From Morinoia aosen (Eukaryota > Arthropoda > Malacostraca > Amphipoda > Talitridae): a DNA stretch of 64,000 nucleotides. The notes beneath the pieces were generated by a model. It saw nothing but the letters and a program-made list of their open reading frames with translations. It had not been told where the DNA came from and made no database searches. Below, piece after piece: positions 44,490 to 55,436 of this stretch. Position numbers and translations under genes: made by a program. The DNA lies in the NCBI GenBank assembly GCA_030386875.1, contig CM059576.1:68013581-68077580 (forward strand). The letters run 5' to 3'. How positions within the stretch are numbered: the first letter of the stretch is position 1; each line of letters begins with the position of its first letter.

Positions 44490-44932
44490 ATCAGCATCCA
44501 ATACTAAATGAATCTGGGGCCAATATTGTCTAAACGTAGAACTTATTTCCAGTGTCAGATCGATATTTTCATCTCAAAAAGAAAATAACATAATATTATT
44601 GAATATTGGAAAATGGTATGTAATTGCCTACCCAATACTAGATACAGGAGCCAATACTCAACAATTGCTCAACAAATATTTTTCGCAGGAGCTAATACTT
44701 AGTAATTTGTATTCCAATACAGGAAGCTGGAGCCAATCCAGAGTAATTGCTCAATCTGTACAGGACGTACGAGATAATACTCAGTAATTCCCTATCCAAT
44801 ACTGAACGCCGAAGTCAATACTCAGTAATTCCCTATCTAATACTGAACGCAGGAGTCAATACTCAGTAATTCCCTATCCAATCCTGAACGCTGGAGTCAA
44901 TACTCAGTAATTCCCTATCCAATGCTGACGTT
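44490..44932 (+). repeat. 41-bp minisatellite with decayed flank
   Basis: Four clean units with period 41 begin AATACTCAGTAATTCCCTAT at 44776, 44817, 44858 and 44899. Units contain CCAATACTGAACGC.GGAGTC with few changes. To the left, from about 44490, single GGAGCCAATAC and CAATACT pieces at irregular spacing look like older, diverged units. The open frame across it is accidental. Confidence 0.8.
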
Positions 44933-45904
44933 TACATGCGTTCTACCGCAGCTTAAAACACTCAGCAGACTTTCCGAAGGAACATATGTAATTTTAAAAA
45001 AACGAAAGTCACGAACAACCAACATCGTCAGTCAGTCAATGGTTATAGAAAAGACGAAAATAGAGTTTGACTGTGAGACCGGTGTCATGCGACCCGTGAC
45101 TGGGAGTGGTGTGCGGTGGCGGGGCACCTGCTGGTATTCAAACTCTGCTCACATTCTCTTCTCTTGTTGTCGTACGTCTGGTATTATTTCATATATATTG
45201 GAATACAACCGTTGTCGTGGAGTGCCATTTGTATATATCCAATAGTTGCTTTGTCATTTAGGTACGCATTACGATACGTAAATTCTGCACTCGATACGTA
45301 AGTTCTTCTGGTGAAATACTGTCATTTCCGTTGAAAGTCTCAGACCCTAGCGTTGCCTTGTGTATTGGTACGCAATTAACTTCACTCATTGTTTGTGTTA
45401 CATCTCCGGTGAAGAATTGGGCAAATGTAATTAAGAATATTTTCTAGCTCTTACAGTTGAATTAGTAACAACTGATACGGAATTCCACCTCGAAAGCAAG
45501 CACTGCTGAAACAGCAGCTTAGTTTACGTTTTCTAGACCCCTAATTGGGTCAAAAATTAATCAGAAGAAGCTGTTTCTGCGCCAATCTGCTCTTCAGTCG
45601 ATGCGTATAGAAGAGACGGAGAGAGAGTTTGACGCAGAATGTGTCGGGAAGAGAAGGGGTGAATCGGAAAAGGATAGATAGAAAACTGATAGAGATGCGC
45701 TTTGCGCATATGAGGCTAGTGTTGGAGTTGTTTTGTATGGAGTTTAAGGGCGGCTCTTTTCGCGAAATGAATGAAAGTGCATTTGATAAGTACTGATGAT
45801 ATTAACCGTTCAAGAGATTTAAGGTAACTTATGTACGTGAAACTGATGGTTACGGGTAACTAATGTAGGGAGGTAGAGCACAGCCCCGTGCCCCCATCCC
45901 TGGT
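44933..45904. other. Non-coding stretch with a short diverged duplication
   Basis: The segment near 45030-45078 (CAGTCAATGGTTATAGAAAAG, AGAGTTTGACTGTGAG) resembles 45596-45645 (CAGTCGATGCGTATAGAAGAG, AGAGTTTGACGCAGAATG). The copies lie about 566 bp apart in the same orientation. No gene is recognised. Confidence 0.35.
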
Positions 45905-46651
45905 ACGCTACCCGCGCATCTCAGTTACATATCTGGGATTTAGAAACAGATATTACTCTAACATGTCTTGGATGCCCCAAAGAGTAACTACCTAACCTTT
46001 TGTTGTTTACATCAGTCATGTTTTACTCGCGTATTACGATGGTTGAGATAGTGCTTTGACGTGATTTGTAATTAAAGTTCTTGAATGTTCGTTTAAAATT
46101 AATTAATTTACGAATTATATTCGTGAACTATTAGAAAAAATACACAACGACAGATGGATATTGAGAATAGTTGTATGAAAAGCATCGTTAATTATTTTGT
46201 TAAAAATTCATAAATCTTTCTGAGCAATTTAAACATCGCTTGTAAAGTTCTAATTTATTTTGATGTTTTCAAGAAATGTATCCATTCGTGTTCGTCATTC
46301 CTGAATTGCTGAATTAATTCTCCTGCCGTAATTTGGCATTCATATTCACGTTCACTGAACTTTGCAATAGGAGCATTCTTCAATAGTTGTCAATTGTTCT
46401 TTAATTTATACTGAAATAAGGATTTTCTTCACAAATAAACATATAGCCAATTTATACTCCAGGACCTGCGTGAAAATTTAGACCATAACTCTATTTTTTT
46501 AAGCACAAATAAAACTAGTTCGATACACAGTGTACAGTGTATACATAAAAATCTGGCTGGTGTTCATTTACACCTATGGAACATTCAAGACATGTGTGTG
46601 TAATAACGGTTCCTAAATCCCAGATATGTAACTGAGATGCACGGGTAGCGT
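45905..46651. mobile_element. 747-bp non-autonomous element with ~65-bp TIRs
   Basis: The left end ACGCTACCCGCGCATCTCAG (45905) and the right end, inverted (46651 leftwards, ACGCTACCCGTGCATCTCAG), match with one change over the first ~38 bases. They stay alignable through TTACATATCTGGGATTTAG and GTTATTAC/GATATTAC to about 65 bp. The interior is AT-rich with no open transposase. The class is uncertain because no clean target duplication is visible. Confidence 0.75.
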
Positions 46652-46993
46652 GTTCATTACGTGCCATGCAGCGGTGCTGCTCATAATGACACCTTTACAC
46701 TTCTGTGGGGCTGGACAAATGAGAAATTAGAATGGGAAATTTGCGCATGAACATGGCAAGACTAAGGGCAGAACTGCCCTGAGAAGGGCAGTTCTGCGTT
46801 TGGGAAACTGTGTGACTCAGGGCAGTTCTGCGTTTGGAAAGCTGTGTCATCAGTGCTTGTAAAACGGTCTTTCATTCGTTCCACGTTAGGTGTGAATTTT
46901 ATATTTTGAGATAATTGCACTTAATTTAAAGCTCAATAAGAGCTGCAGAGTATGGTGTGGACTTAACAGAGGATGGTGGGGATGGTGTGGACT
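46652..46993. other. Non-coding stretch with a direct repeat
   Basis: AGGGCAGTTCTGCGTTTGG occurs at about 46786 and again at about 46818, with a shorter GGGCAG..CTGCCC arrangement just before. Otherwise nothing is supported. Confidence 0.35.
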
Positions 46994-47266
46994 GCTCGCG
47001 ATAGCCATGTGCTAGAGGTTCTGCTGCCGTGCGGCAGAGACCCGGGTTCGAAACTCGGCGCTGGAGGTGGCGATTTTCTCTGTTGGGTATAGGAGAAAAA
47101 CTCAAAGCACAATACCCCACTCTACCCAGGTGTCTGAAATGGGAACCGGTCTTGACCGGGGGAAAGCGTCATGGCGTCCTGGCGTTAGTTATGAGGCATT
47201 TGAAAATCCAATGTATAAGGTGATATGTATCAGGCTTGATTGGAAATAAAGCATCCGTAGATGCCT

Positions 47267-47304
<38 letters not shown>
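46994..47304 (+). repeat. tRNA-derived SINE, copy 3
   Basis: The head has a GTGCTAGAGGTTCT A-box-like site and a good B box GGTTCGAAACT (47045-47055). The body is nearly the same as 39136-39431. The tail is CTTC then a long (ATT)n run (about 47266-47304). This is the cleanest copy of the subfamily with the (ATT)n tail. Confidence 0.87.
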
Positions 47305-47529
47305 TATTAAGGTAAAATCTTCGATGGGTCACCACACGAAGCGACGCTAGGCCGAGTTGGTTGTTTTCCAACCGAACAAAATTCCGTATCGAATGGAGAT
47401 GCGGGTGTTAATCGAGACACGGTCTGCCAGATTCCGGTGCCAAAATCCGGACTGAAAAAAAACGAGATTGAATTAGGGCTTTGTAAAGAATTGCTCATGA
47501 CAATATCGCGTGAGATACTGTCTGGGGCG
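47305..47529. other. Non-coding stretch
   Basis: Nothing supported. It separates the SINE from the inverted repeat arm. Confidence 0.3.
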
Positions 47530-48260
47530 ATGCCAAAATTACGTTACAATTGCAAATTAGCAAAGAGCAGATGTCATTTGACGCAGTAAATGAGCTTGCA
47601 AATTGCATGTTGTATTTCCACGATACTTCAAACTTTTGGACGATGACTATTGACGCCCCTTTAGACTTCCCTCTAGGCAGAGTCATCGGTTCCCTCGTGC
47701 TCGGTTTGATAGTTCACCTGAGTTGTAAATGCACTCAACAACTTTTTCAAAGCCCGTTTTTATGTATTCAGTTTTAACACTTTGATCATCCTTTACATGT
47801 TATTTTATATGATTGTACACACATGAGCACATTACTGTGTACACATACAGATCAATGCATACGGTAAGCCGAATCCGCATACGGATGACCCACACGAGTT
47901 GCCCGTCCATGCCTGGTAAAACTCGCATTCGTTAATTACCGTTGAATTCCATTGTGACGATCTGAACATAATAAGGGCTTCCTCATCATGTGTAACTTTC
48001 TTTTATGGGAAACTGTCATATCAATTAAAAAGCCTAACAGTGTTCATAACGTCATAATACGACAATGACGCGTGCAAGTACTCCTGAGTGGCTTACCCTC
48101 ACAGACACTCTATGCACTCCGTAATGTAAAAGCAGATGTTTCGCTACGCACCTATTGTGTCCAGTGTAAGCGTGACGAGCGAGCTTAAAAGTAGAATTTT
48201 ACCCACTCAATTTGAAAACAAGTCAAATTGAATCATGAAATTAAAACCTTAGTGCCACTT
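47530..48260 (+). repeat. Left arm of a large inverted repeat pair
   Basis: It matches the reverse complement of 51735-52480 with many substitutions. Best blocks: TTGGACGATGACTATTGACG, CGCCCCTTTAGACTTCCCTC, CTCGTGCTCGGTTT, and CAATGACGCGTGCAAGTACT with CCTGAG following. The frame that reads WTMTIDAPLDFPLG is open in both arms, but most differences there change the amino acid, so it does not look selected as protein. It is probably two copies of one unknown element in opposite orientation. Confidence 0.6.
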
Positions 48261-48881
48261 TACAAGCACATAAGTCCGAAAACCTCAAGTTTCGGATATA
48301 TTTTTTTTTACCTTAGTTACTACATTTGAATGCGTTTGTTTAATCTAATTACTCAACGAATATTGATACTATAAATGCGTTGCGTATATTACATGTGACT
48401 TTACACGTACGCTTTTTCACGATTTGCTGCCAAGTCAATGTTTCATCTGTTCAGTTTTGTCGCCTAACATCTGGCACGTGATTTCCTGCCGCACCAAAAT
48501 AATCTAAACAAATCTCTACTTCATTACTTTTATTTACGAGTTTTACTTACTTTTAACTACAATTTTTAATGTAGACGTGTGAAAATACACGACATAAATG
48601 CAAAATTATGAAAATTTGACAAATTTTACATTTGATGGGTAACTATTATGTAATAGCTTGCAAATGTATTTTTGCAATGGTTTTTCATGTATCTTTTTTA
48701 TTAACGCTCTGCTCATCTTGAGGGGATCATCCAGATTTTTAAACTTTTTTCGTCTGATTCGTTTGAAAATTGGCCGGTATACATATTTTTCAAAGTAAAT
48801 TTCTTTTACTCTTAGGCCATAGTGTTTTTACGAAAAATTAGTTTTTTGGTACATTTTTATGGACATTTCAGAAGAGTTTTG
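48261..48881. other. AT-rich non-coding stretch
   Basis: Nothing supported. Confidence 0.3.
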
Positions 48882-49148
48882 ATTGAGTTTTGATGCTAGA
48901 ACACAACCAAAGACCGTTTTAGAATCCTTGAAGCATTTCTAACAAAAGTACAGTTAGGAATTTGAACGTTTGGAAAAAAAATTTGTGATAAGCGATATTT
49001 CATCGTTACATAAGAATACATTATTTTTGTGTTTTGAGCTATATAATATTTTTCTAAAATTGGGAAATTTCTAACTGTACTTCTGTACTTCTGTTTCAAG
49101 GATTCTAAAACTGCCTTTGGTTTTGTTCTAGCATCAAAACTCAATGAG
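48882..49148. repeat. Foldback repeat with ~85-bp arms
   Basis: The left arm (48882-48965) has GAGTTTTGATGCTAGAACA, AACCAAAGACCGTTTTAGAA and TCCTTGAAGCA. The right arm (49064-49148) is its inverted copy with few changes. A third partial copy in direct orientation is at 49535-49640 (GAGTTTTTATGCTAGAACAA). The spacer is AT-rich. Confidence 0.65.
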
Positions 49149-50621
49149 GAGTCCTCTTTTGAATGTTGAAAGTGATTGGTTTTGAGTATAAGAAAAAACA
49201 GAATTTTTTGTTGAAGTGTAATATAATGGACAATTTATGTAATTTAATTGCTGTTTTCATTTTATTTCAATTATCTCCATGCATAACTTCATATTCATAC
49301 TGAATTGTAATTTATAAAAATAAAAATAAAATTATTTTTGTTTTCCTTCTCAGAAAAATTATGAAATTTTATATTTTTAGTCTGATTCTTATGAAATTTG
49401 ACTGTGATATGTAAGTTGTGAAAATAAACACAATTTTACCGATTCATTTTTTCGATTCAGGCCTTAGTTTTTTGAAAAAATTGGGCATATTGGTTTTTTA
49501 GTTCATTTTTATTGATTTTTCAAATGCATAGAACTCATTGAGTTTTTATGCTAGAACAAAACCAAAGACAGTTTTAGAATTCTTGAAGCATTGAAACAGA
49601 GTTATGGGTTCAAATTTTTTCCATTTTGTTTTGTTTTTGTATGGGGCGAAATGGGGTCGAAAATTTAGGATTTTTTAGTACTCTTATCCCCCCCCTTCTC
49701 TTGGGGGAGATCTAGTGTCCGTAGCGCCATAAAATTTTAGGACCGAATAGTCCACCACCTGAGGGTCCTTTTCCAACAACAAAACAAAAAAAGCTCACCG
49801 GACCCACAAGGGCCTAGCAGGGGCCTGGGATGATCCCCTTAAATCTAAAGAAATTCTAGCTGTATCAACAAGTTTCAGGGGAAGAAGAGTAAAAGTATAC
49901 CGTTGGGCTCACACTGCTCTCCATCCTCCCCAAGTCAGCACCTGGCAAACCTTTGTAATTGAGTGACCGTGCCGCAAGGCTGCTCCTTGTTTTGCTCTGA
50001 GACAAAGTGCCTATATGAGTTAGAAAATATGAAATTCTCACCTAAAAGAGAGCCCACTCTCACCATGAGGATTCAAAAGTAAGTTCAACTTACCCTAATC
50101 AGAAATTATCAAACAAAACGTGTAAAGAAGAAACGTGTAACCCTTATCTCCACAGAGAACCCAGCTCCCTCTATCTCCAAGATGGCCGCAAGAAAAATGG
50201 GCTGCTGGTGATGTTGATGTCATGTTCATAGCATTGATCATATACTCGTAATCTTTCAGCGTGTTACTTGTGATTGCACTGTCTTCATTTCTGCGCATGA
50301 ACGTAGGATTATATTGGTGTCACTGCTTACCTATTCCAAATATTAACACATTTTTCGTTACTCAAAGTATTATTGATAATCGCACCTGCAATGTGCCTAC
50401 TAATACTACGAATCTGTTAAGCGACAATGTGTAAAGTCTTTCCAAAAATTGTTATTTGTGTTATAACTCGTTTTTACATTTACTGAATAAATTACTTAAA
50501 TTATTGCTAGCAATATTGCTTCTCTTAACTGATGGTGTTCATGCATGAACAAACCACGTGACACGCAAAAGACACACAACAAATCAGTTTCTCAAGTACT
50601 GAGCCAATATCCTCGTTAAAT
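49149..50621. other. Non-coding, holding a third foldback arm copy
   Basis: Beyond the arm copy at 49535-49640 there is a GC-richer block at about 49690-50100 (CCCCCCCTTCTCTTGGGGGA, GGACCCACAAGGGCCTAGCA). No gene or element is recognised in it. Confidence 0.3.
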
Positions 50622-50900
50622 CGTGCTCTCCGTGGCACAGCGGTTAAGGGATCGGGCTCGTATGTTGGAGACGAGGGTTCGTATCCCGGCGCTGGCGCGG
50701 AGATTTTCCCCGTTGGGTTTAAGGGAAAGCTCAAGCACAATGCCCCACTCAACCCAGGTGTCGGAAATGGGTGCCGGCTTTACGGAGGAACCGTCATGGT
50801 GTCCTAGATATAGGGTTAGTTATAAAACATTTGAAAAACCAATGCTAAGATCATATGTATCAGGCTTGATGGGAAATAAAGCATCCCAAAGATTCCGATG
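50622..50900 (+). repeat. tRNA-derived SINE, copy 4 (different subfamily)
   Basis: It has the best tRNA-like head in the window: A box region TGGCACAGCGGTTAAGGGA (about 50633) and B box GGTTCGTATCC (50676-50686). The body shares CACAATGCCCCACTCAACCC, AGGTGTCGGAAATGGGTGCC, ATGTATCAGGCTTGATGGG and AAATAAAGCATCC with copies 2 and 3, but the head differs and there is no (ATT)n tail. It is therefore a sister subfamily. Confidence 0.83.
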
Positions 50901-51734
50901 TTAACCTTTAACCTTTTAAATTGTGAGGTGCAAATTTGCACTTGCAGTTCCGAGTGAACTTCATTCCCGGAAGCGAAGGCCGCTCCTGCGCCCGTCCCAC
51001 TGCCTCTGATTTTCGTCTCGCTCTGTCTTGCTTGACCCCGCGCCGTGCAGCATCTCCGACCGACGCTTCCCAATACATATGTTCAAGTCATTTCCCGCCT
51101 TTATTTTGCCCACAACGCCGTACTTCTGCTGTACAAGAACGAATTTCAACATTCTTCCTAACGTTCACTAATGTACGTGAGTGAACAATTTTACATTAGT
51201 TATCCCTGAAGTTATTTTGACATAGATTAAATGGAAGTCCTCAGTTTTTGAAGAAGGGATTTTGATGAAATTCTCCCGCGAGTGAAGAAAATACTGGTTT
51301 CTAATTTTGGAAGGCAAACGCCTCGGTACGTGATGTGGTCATGAATGGTGTAGGCTAAGTTGAAGTGAAGGATGTGAAGTATCAGTGCCGTGAGAAACAA
51401 ATTGAAATTTTGATGGTAAAAGTCTATCATAACCTTAAATTGCCCTATTGTGTATAATGGTAAAATAACGTCTAGATGTGGAGACGTTAGGTATGCGAAA
51501 GTTGTAAAGGCAATCATTTCTGGGCTTATGACGCGGTGAAAGGAAACGTATAACTAAAGAGTGTGTGGAGTCACATGATACATTCAGATTACCTTAATTA
51601 AAGGCGGCTTTACTCTTCGCAGAGTAGTTAAACAAATCAAATAAAGCAGACGCCTTCAAATACAGGATCTCAGGTGAGATAATACAGCCACAAGTTGAAA
51701 TAATCAGGCTTCTTTAATTGTTAATGTGAAACTA
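50901..51734. other. Non-coding stretch with a GC-rich patch
   Basis: About 50935-51075 is clearly GC-richer than its surroundings (CGGAAGCGAAGGCCGCTCC), which could mark an old exon, promoter or repeat. No frame or splice evidence decides. Confidence 0.25.
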
Positions 51735-52480
51735 CGGTAATAATTTTACGATTTCAATTGAAATAATTTCAAATTGTTCAAGTAAAATTGCAATTTTGAT
51801 TGCTTCGTCACTCTGCCACTAAACAAACGCAACAAAAAAACTTTTATGTTACACAACGAAGCGTCTAACAAAAGTTCCACCTTCACATTACAGAGGGCAT
51901 GAAATGTCTGTAAGGCTGAGCATCTCAGGAGTACTTGTACGCGTCATTGTGGTATTGTGGTGTAATAAAAGCTTGTAAATAGTTTCATTGTTATGATAGT
52001 TTTCCATGAATGAAAATTGAAATTGCCGGAAAGCCCTAAGTGTGCACATTTCATAGCAATGAAATTTTACTATAATTTTTCAATACAAGTTTTATTCGGC
52101 GTGTACGGGCAATTCATGAGCGTATTTGGCTAATCGTACGCATGATCCATTTATGTATGTACACATCATTATTGGGCTCATGTCGGTACACTACAATGAA
52201 ATGAATTCTGGATGATAATCAATGTGTTACACACAATGTTTAAAGAAAGGCTGATACAATTTATTGAGGGTATTTAAATCATTGAGACGAACTATTAAAC
52301 CGAGCACGAGGTAAGCGACGACTCCGCCTAGAGGGAATTCTAAAGGGGCGTCGACAGTCATCGTCCAACAGTTTGAGGAATTGTAGAAACACAAGATGCA
52401 ATTTCAGGCCCATCTTTTGCTTTACACGACCTCTGTCTATGGTGATTTAGGATTGCGACGTAAACCTGACACTCACCCAC
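51735..52480 (-). repeat. Right arm of the large inverted repeat pair
   Basis: The reverse complement aligns with 47530-48260 (for example TTGGACGATGACTGTCGACG, CTCGTGCTCGGTTTA, CAATGACGCGTACAAGTACT). The 3.5 kb between the arms includes a SINE and the 48.9-kb foldback. Confidence 0.6.
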
Positions 52481-53680
52481 ACTAACCCCCATCTGATATT
52501 GTGGGAGCTATTACGGATTCTTTCAAGCTCCATATTCCACACTTTTTCGTTTCTCTAGTTCGAAGAATTTGATATAAGCAGCAGTAAAAGTTTAACGGCC
52601 TAATTTGAATTAATTTCAGCACCAGCATCTGACAGATGTTGACTGTGTTCTCCAATACAAACGCGCATAGCGAATGTTGGTAAGAAATTAAAATCATCCC
52701 ATCGGTGATCTGCGCCATCGCTCGGCTTCTGAATTGTATTTTATATCTATGTACTATAACTTGCGACTGAGAGCATTATAAAACGGTGTATTTTATAAAT
52801 ATTGTTGATATAAAATTGAAAATATACTGAGTAACTATTGTGTGTGAAAAAGAACCGTCCTGAATCTCGCCTAGTTCATGAGCAAATTTTTCATTAAAAT
52901 TGCTTTCTCATTTGTTCTGTCACACTAGAGCGTAAGGTGTCTTTATGAGCAGTGCTGTTGCATGGCGCGTACTCAACACGTCATTTGGATCTCAGTTACG
53001 AATGAAGTGAAGTAGAAGCTATGAGAGTATTTTATAATGAACTCGAGAAACAGAATCTTTACAACAATAACAGAATTGCCTGCGCTAGGATTGGTGATAC
53101 TTGCATGTTTTCGATCGCGTCCGGCCAACTGTGCAGCGACGTTTGAAGGACTGCATCGCGACAGACGGGCGTTGTCCAGAACATCTTGAGTAAATATCTA
53201 ATCTAATTTAACTACTTGTTTCTTATGGGTTAACAAATAAGGCTATTATTCTGTTTTTCGTTATCATAATGTAAATAGTTACCTCAGTTTTATACGAATT
53301 TCATTTCCTTACCCAAGGTCTAGTAAAAAAAATTTCCCACACGTTTCAATTTAAGAAATACAGTGCGCTCACCTCCGTAACATAGCATTCAAGACCTCGT
53401 TTCATCACACAGTTGAGGTCTGGAGCACGAACGGAGGTGAGGTCGTGAACTGGTCCCTAATTTTAAGATTATTACGATTGCTACTTCTATCATTACTGCT
53501 ATTATTACCTTGATCGTCTTGACTATCGCTACTGAAAATCTACCCGTGTCACTTGTGCCTGCGGAAGTAACTATACGTGCAAACGGACGAGTGCTGAGAA
53601 GTTCCTTCGGGGCTGCCAGCAAGGCCCGCGGTTGAGCGACAGGGCGAACATTTATGTTCCTGCTTTTATGCTTATAATAA
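52481..53680. other. Non-coding stretch with a nested hairpin
   Basis: At 53368-53441 outer arms CTCACCTCCGT/ACGGAGGTGAG enclose inner arms AGACCTC (53392-53398) and GAGGTCT (53415-53421). Otherwise nothing is supported. Confidence 0.35.
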
Positions 53681-54880
53681 TGTGATACCTATGTTTGTTT
53701 ATCAATTGCCGACAATTTACGCCATATTTCAAAGATAATGTGATTTTTTTTCTTATATGAAACCTTTATGGGACATTAATGTTTTCTTCCTTATTCACGT
53801 CCCACAATCGTTTTCATGCTTCAGACTTAGGTAGACTGTTTTGTGCCACTATTTTTAGTAAGAAATTTTATAAAATTCATGCCATAATAAAAGATATTTT
53901 CTCCGTTTCCCTCGATTAGAATGCTGGTTTATACTGACTAGTTTACGCTGATATTCGCGCACATGCTTACTTGTGTATATGTGTACGTGTGCACGCTATG
54001 CGTATGACACTCTATAGAATGCGTATGTATTGCCTCGATGCATAGAAATGCATTTGTGTATCCTTACGAGTTTGGTGTAAGTATGTGCGTGGGTATGTGC
54101 GTGCATATGTATGTGTATATATTTACATGTATTTGTGCACATATGTGTGTACTAGACTGACAACTAGCATTTTACTAGAGATAATGGTCTTTTTTCTGTT
54201 CACTCTCAACTTGTAACGTTACCTAACTCGTCATCTCTTTATTATTGTAAAGCATTCATGTAAAAACTATACATTTGTTGTGCGATCATCCATTTTTTGT
54301 TTAAATAAAATGCTTATTAACTAATGACCGCTATGTTAAAATTACTGGATTAGAAATACAAAACTTATAATCTTCTTGGTCCTCATGCTTATGTGTACGT
54401 GTATACATGTATATATGTACGTATACATGTATATTTATGTATGAATATATATATGTATATATATATATACGGATGTATATTTATATATATATATATTTTT
54501 TTTCTTGCTTCCTTAAAATGACACTTTTGAACATTGGCCGAAACAAGCGATTCATGTATTATTTCCTCGCGTCAAGAATTGCGAAGTTTTACGTCATTAC
54601 ATGTAAACTGTCAAAAGTGTTTTCACCTCACAATGAAAATGCATCGTCCATGAAATTGTGTTATTTCTTATAATTATCATCACATGTATTACCAAATGTA
54701 GATTAAGCAAGATTAAGAGTACATTGCCCTCAATCATTTCTTTTCGACTTGTGACACGAGTTTTACAATACTCGTGTGTGTGTATCATCTAAGTGTATTA
54801 ATTTTAAGATATTTTAAAAACCAATGATGGTACTTTTGTACCATCTATATTGGAAATATACTGTTTTTCTTTTCTTTCTT
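53681..54880 (+). repeat. TG-rich dispersed repeat, copy 2 (one module)
   Basis: It aligns with 42529-44030. It ends with the same hairpin GATGGTAC-TTTT-GTACCATC (54826-54845) and TATATTGGAAATA, then a CTTT-rich run. A long TA/TATG tract (about 54395-54500) replaces part of copy 1. It has only one TG/TTGTAAAGCATT module. Confidence 0.65.
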
Positions 54881-55436
54881 TCTTTCTTTCCTTTTGTGCT
54901 GTCCTCTCCCTTCTCCTCTAATATGCTCTTATATCTTCCGTGTTACTTTTTCCATTAGGGTGTCCTTAATTATTAATGTTTAAACCTAGCAATTATTAAT
55001 TTACCTTTCGTTGTCCTCCTTGAGAGGCGACCCTTACTTACCTTTGTCGTCCTCCTTGAGAGGCGACCCTTACTTACCTCTGTCGTCCTCCTTGAGAGGC
55101 GACCCTTACTTACCTCTGTCGTCCTCCTTGAGAGGCGACCCTTACTTACCTCTGTCGTCCTCCTTGAGAGGCGACCCTTACTTACCTCTGTCGTCCTCCT
55201 TGAGAGGCGACCCTTACTTACCTCTGTCGTCCTCCTAGAGAGGCGACCCATACTTACCTTTGTCGTCCTCCTTGAGAGGCGACCCTGACTTACCTCTGTC
55301 GTCCTCCTTGAGAGGCGACCCTTACTTACCTCTGTCGTCCTCCTAGAGAGGCGACCCTTACTTACCTTTGTCGTCCTCCTTGAGAGGCGACCCTTACTTA
55401 CCTCTGTCGTCCTCCTTGAGAGGCGACCCTTACTTA

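Noticed and set aside
47550-47777. 75-codon plus-strand frame in the inverted repeat arm as a conserved gene
   Set aside because: The matching frame in the other arm is open over the best-aligned part, but most differences change the amino acid, which argues against selection on protein.
50622-50700. Functional tRNA gene
   Set aside because: A and B boxes are present, but the sequence runs directly into the shared SINE body and I could not pair a full cloverleaf acceptor stem.
42529-54880. Helitron interpretation of the repeat with terminal hairpin
   Set aside because: A Helitron should end in CTRR shortly after the hairpin and start with TC. The bases after both hairpins are TATATTGGAAATA and no such end is visible.
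55003-55436. CRISPR-like array
   Set aside because: Units are contiguous 36-bp tandem repeats with no unique spacers, in a eukaryotic context.
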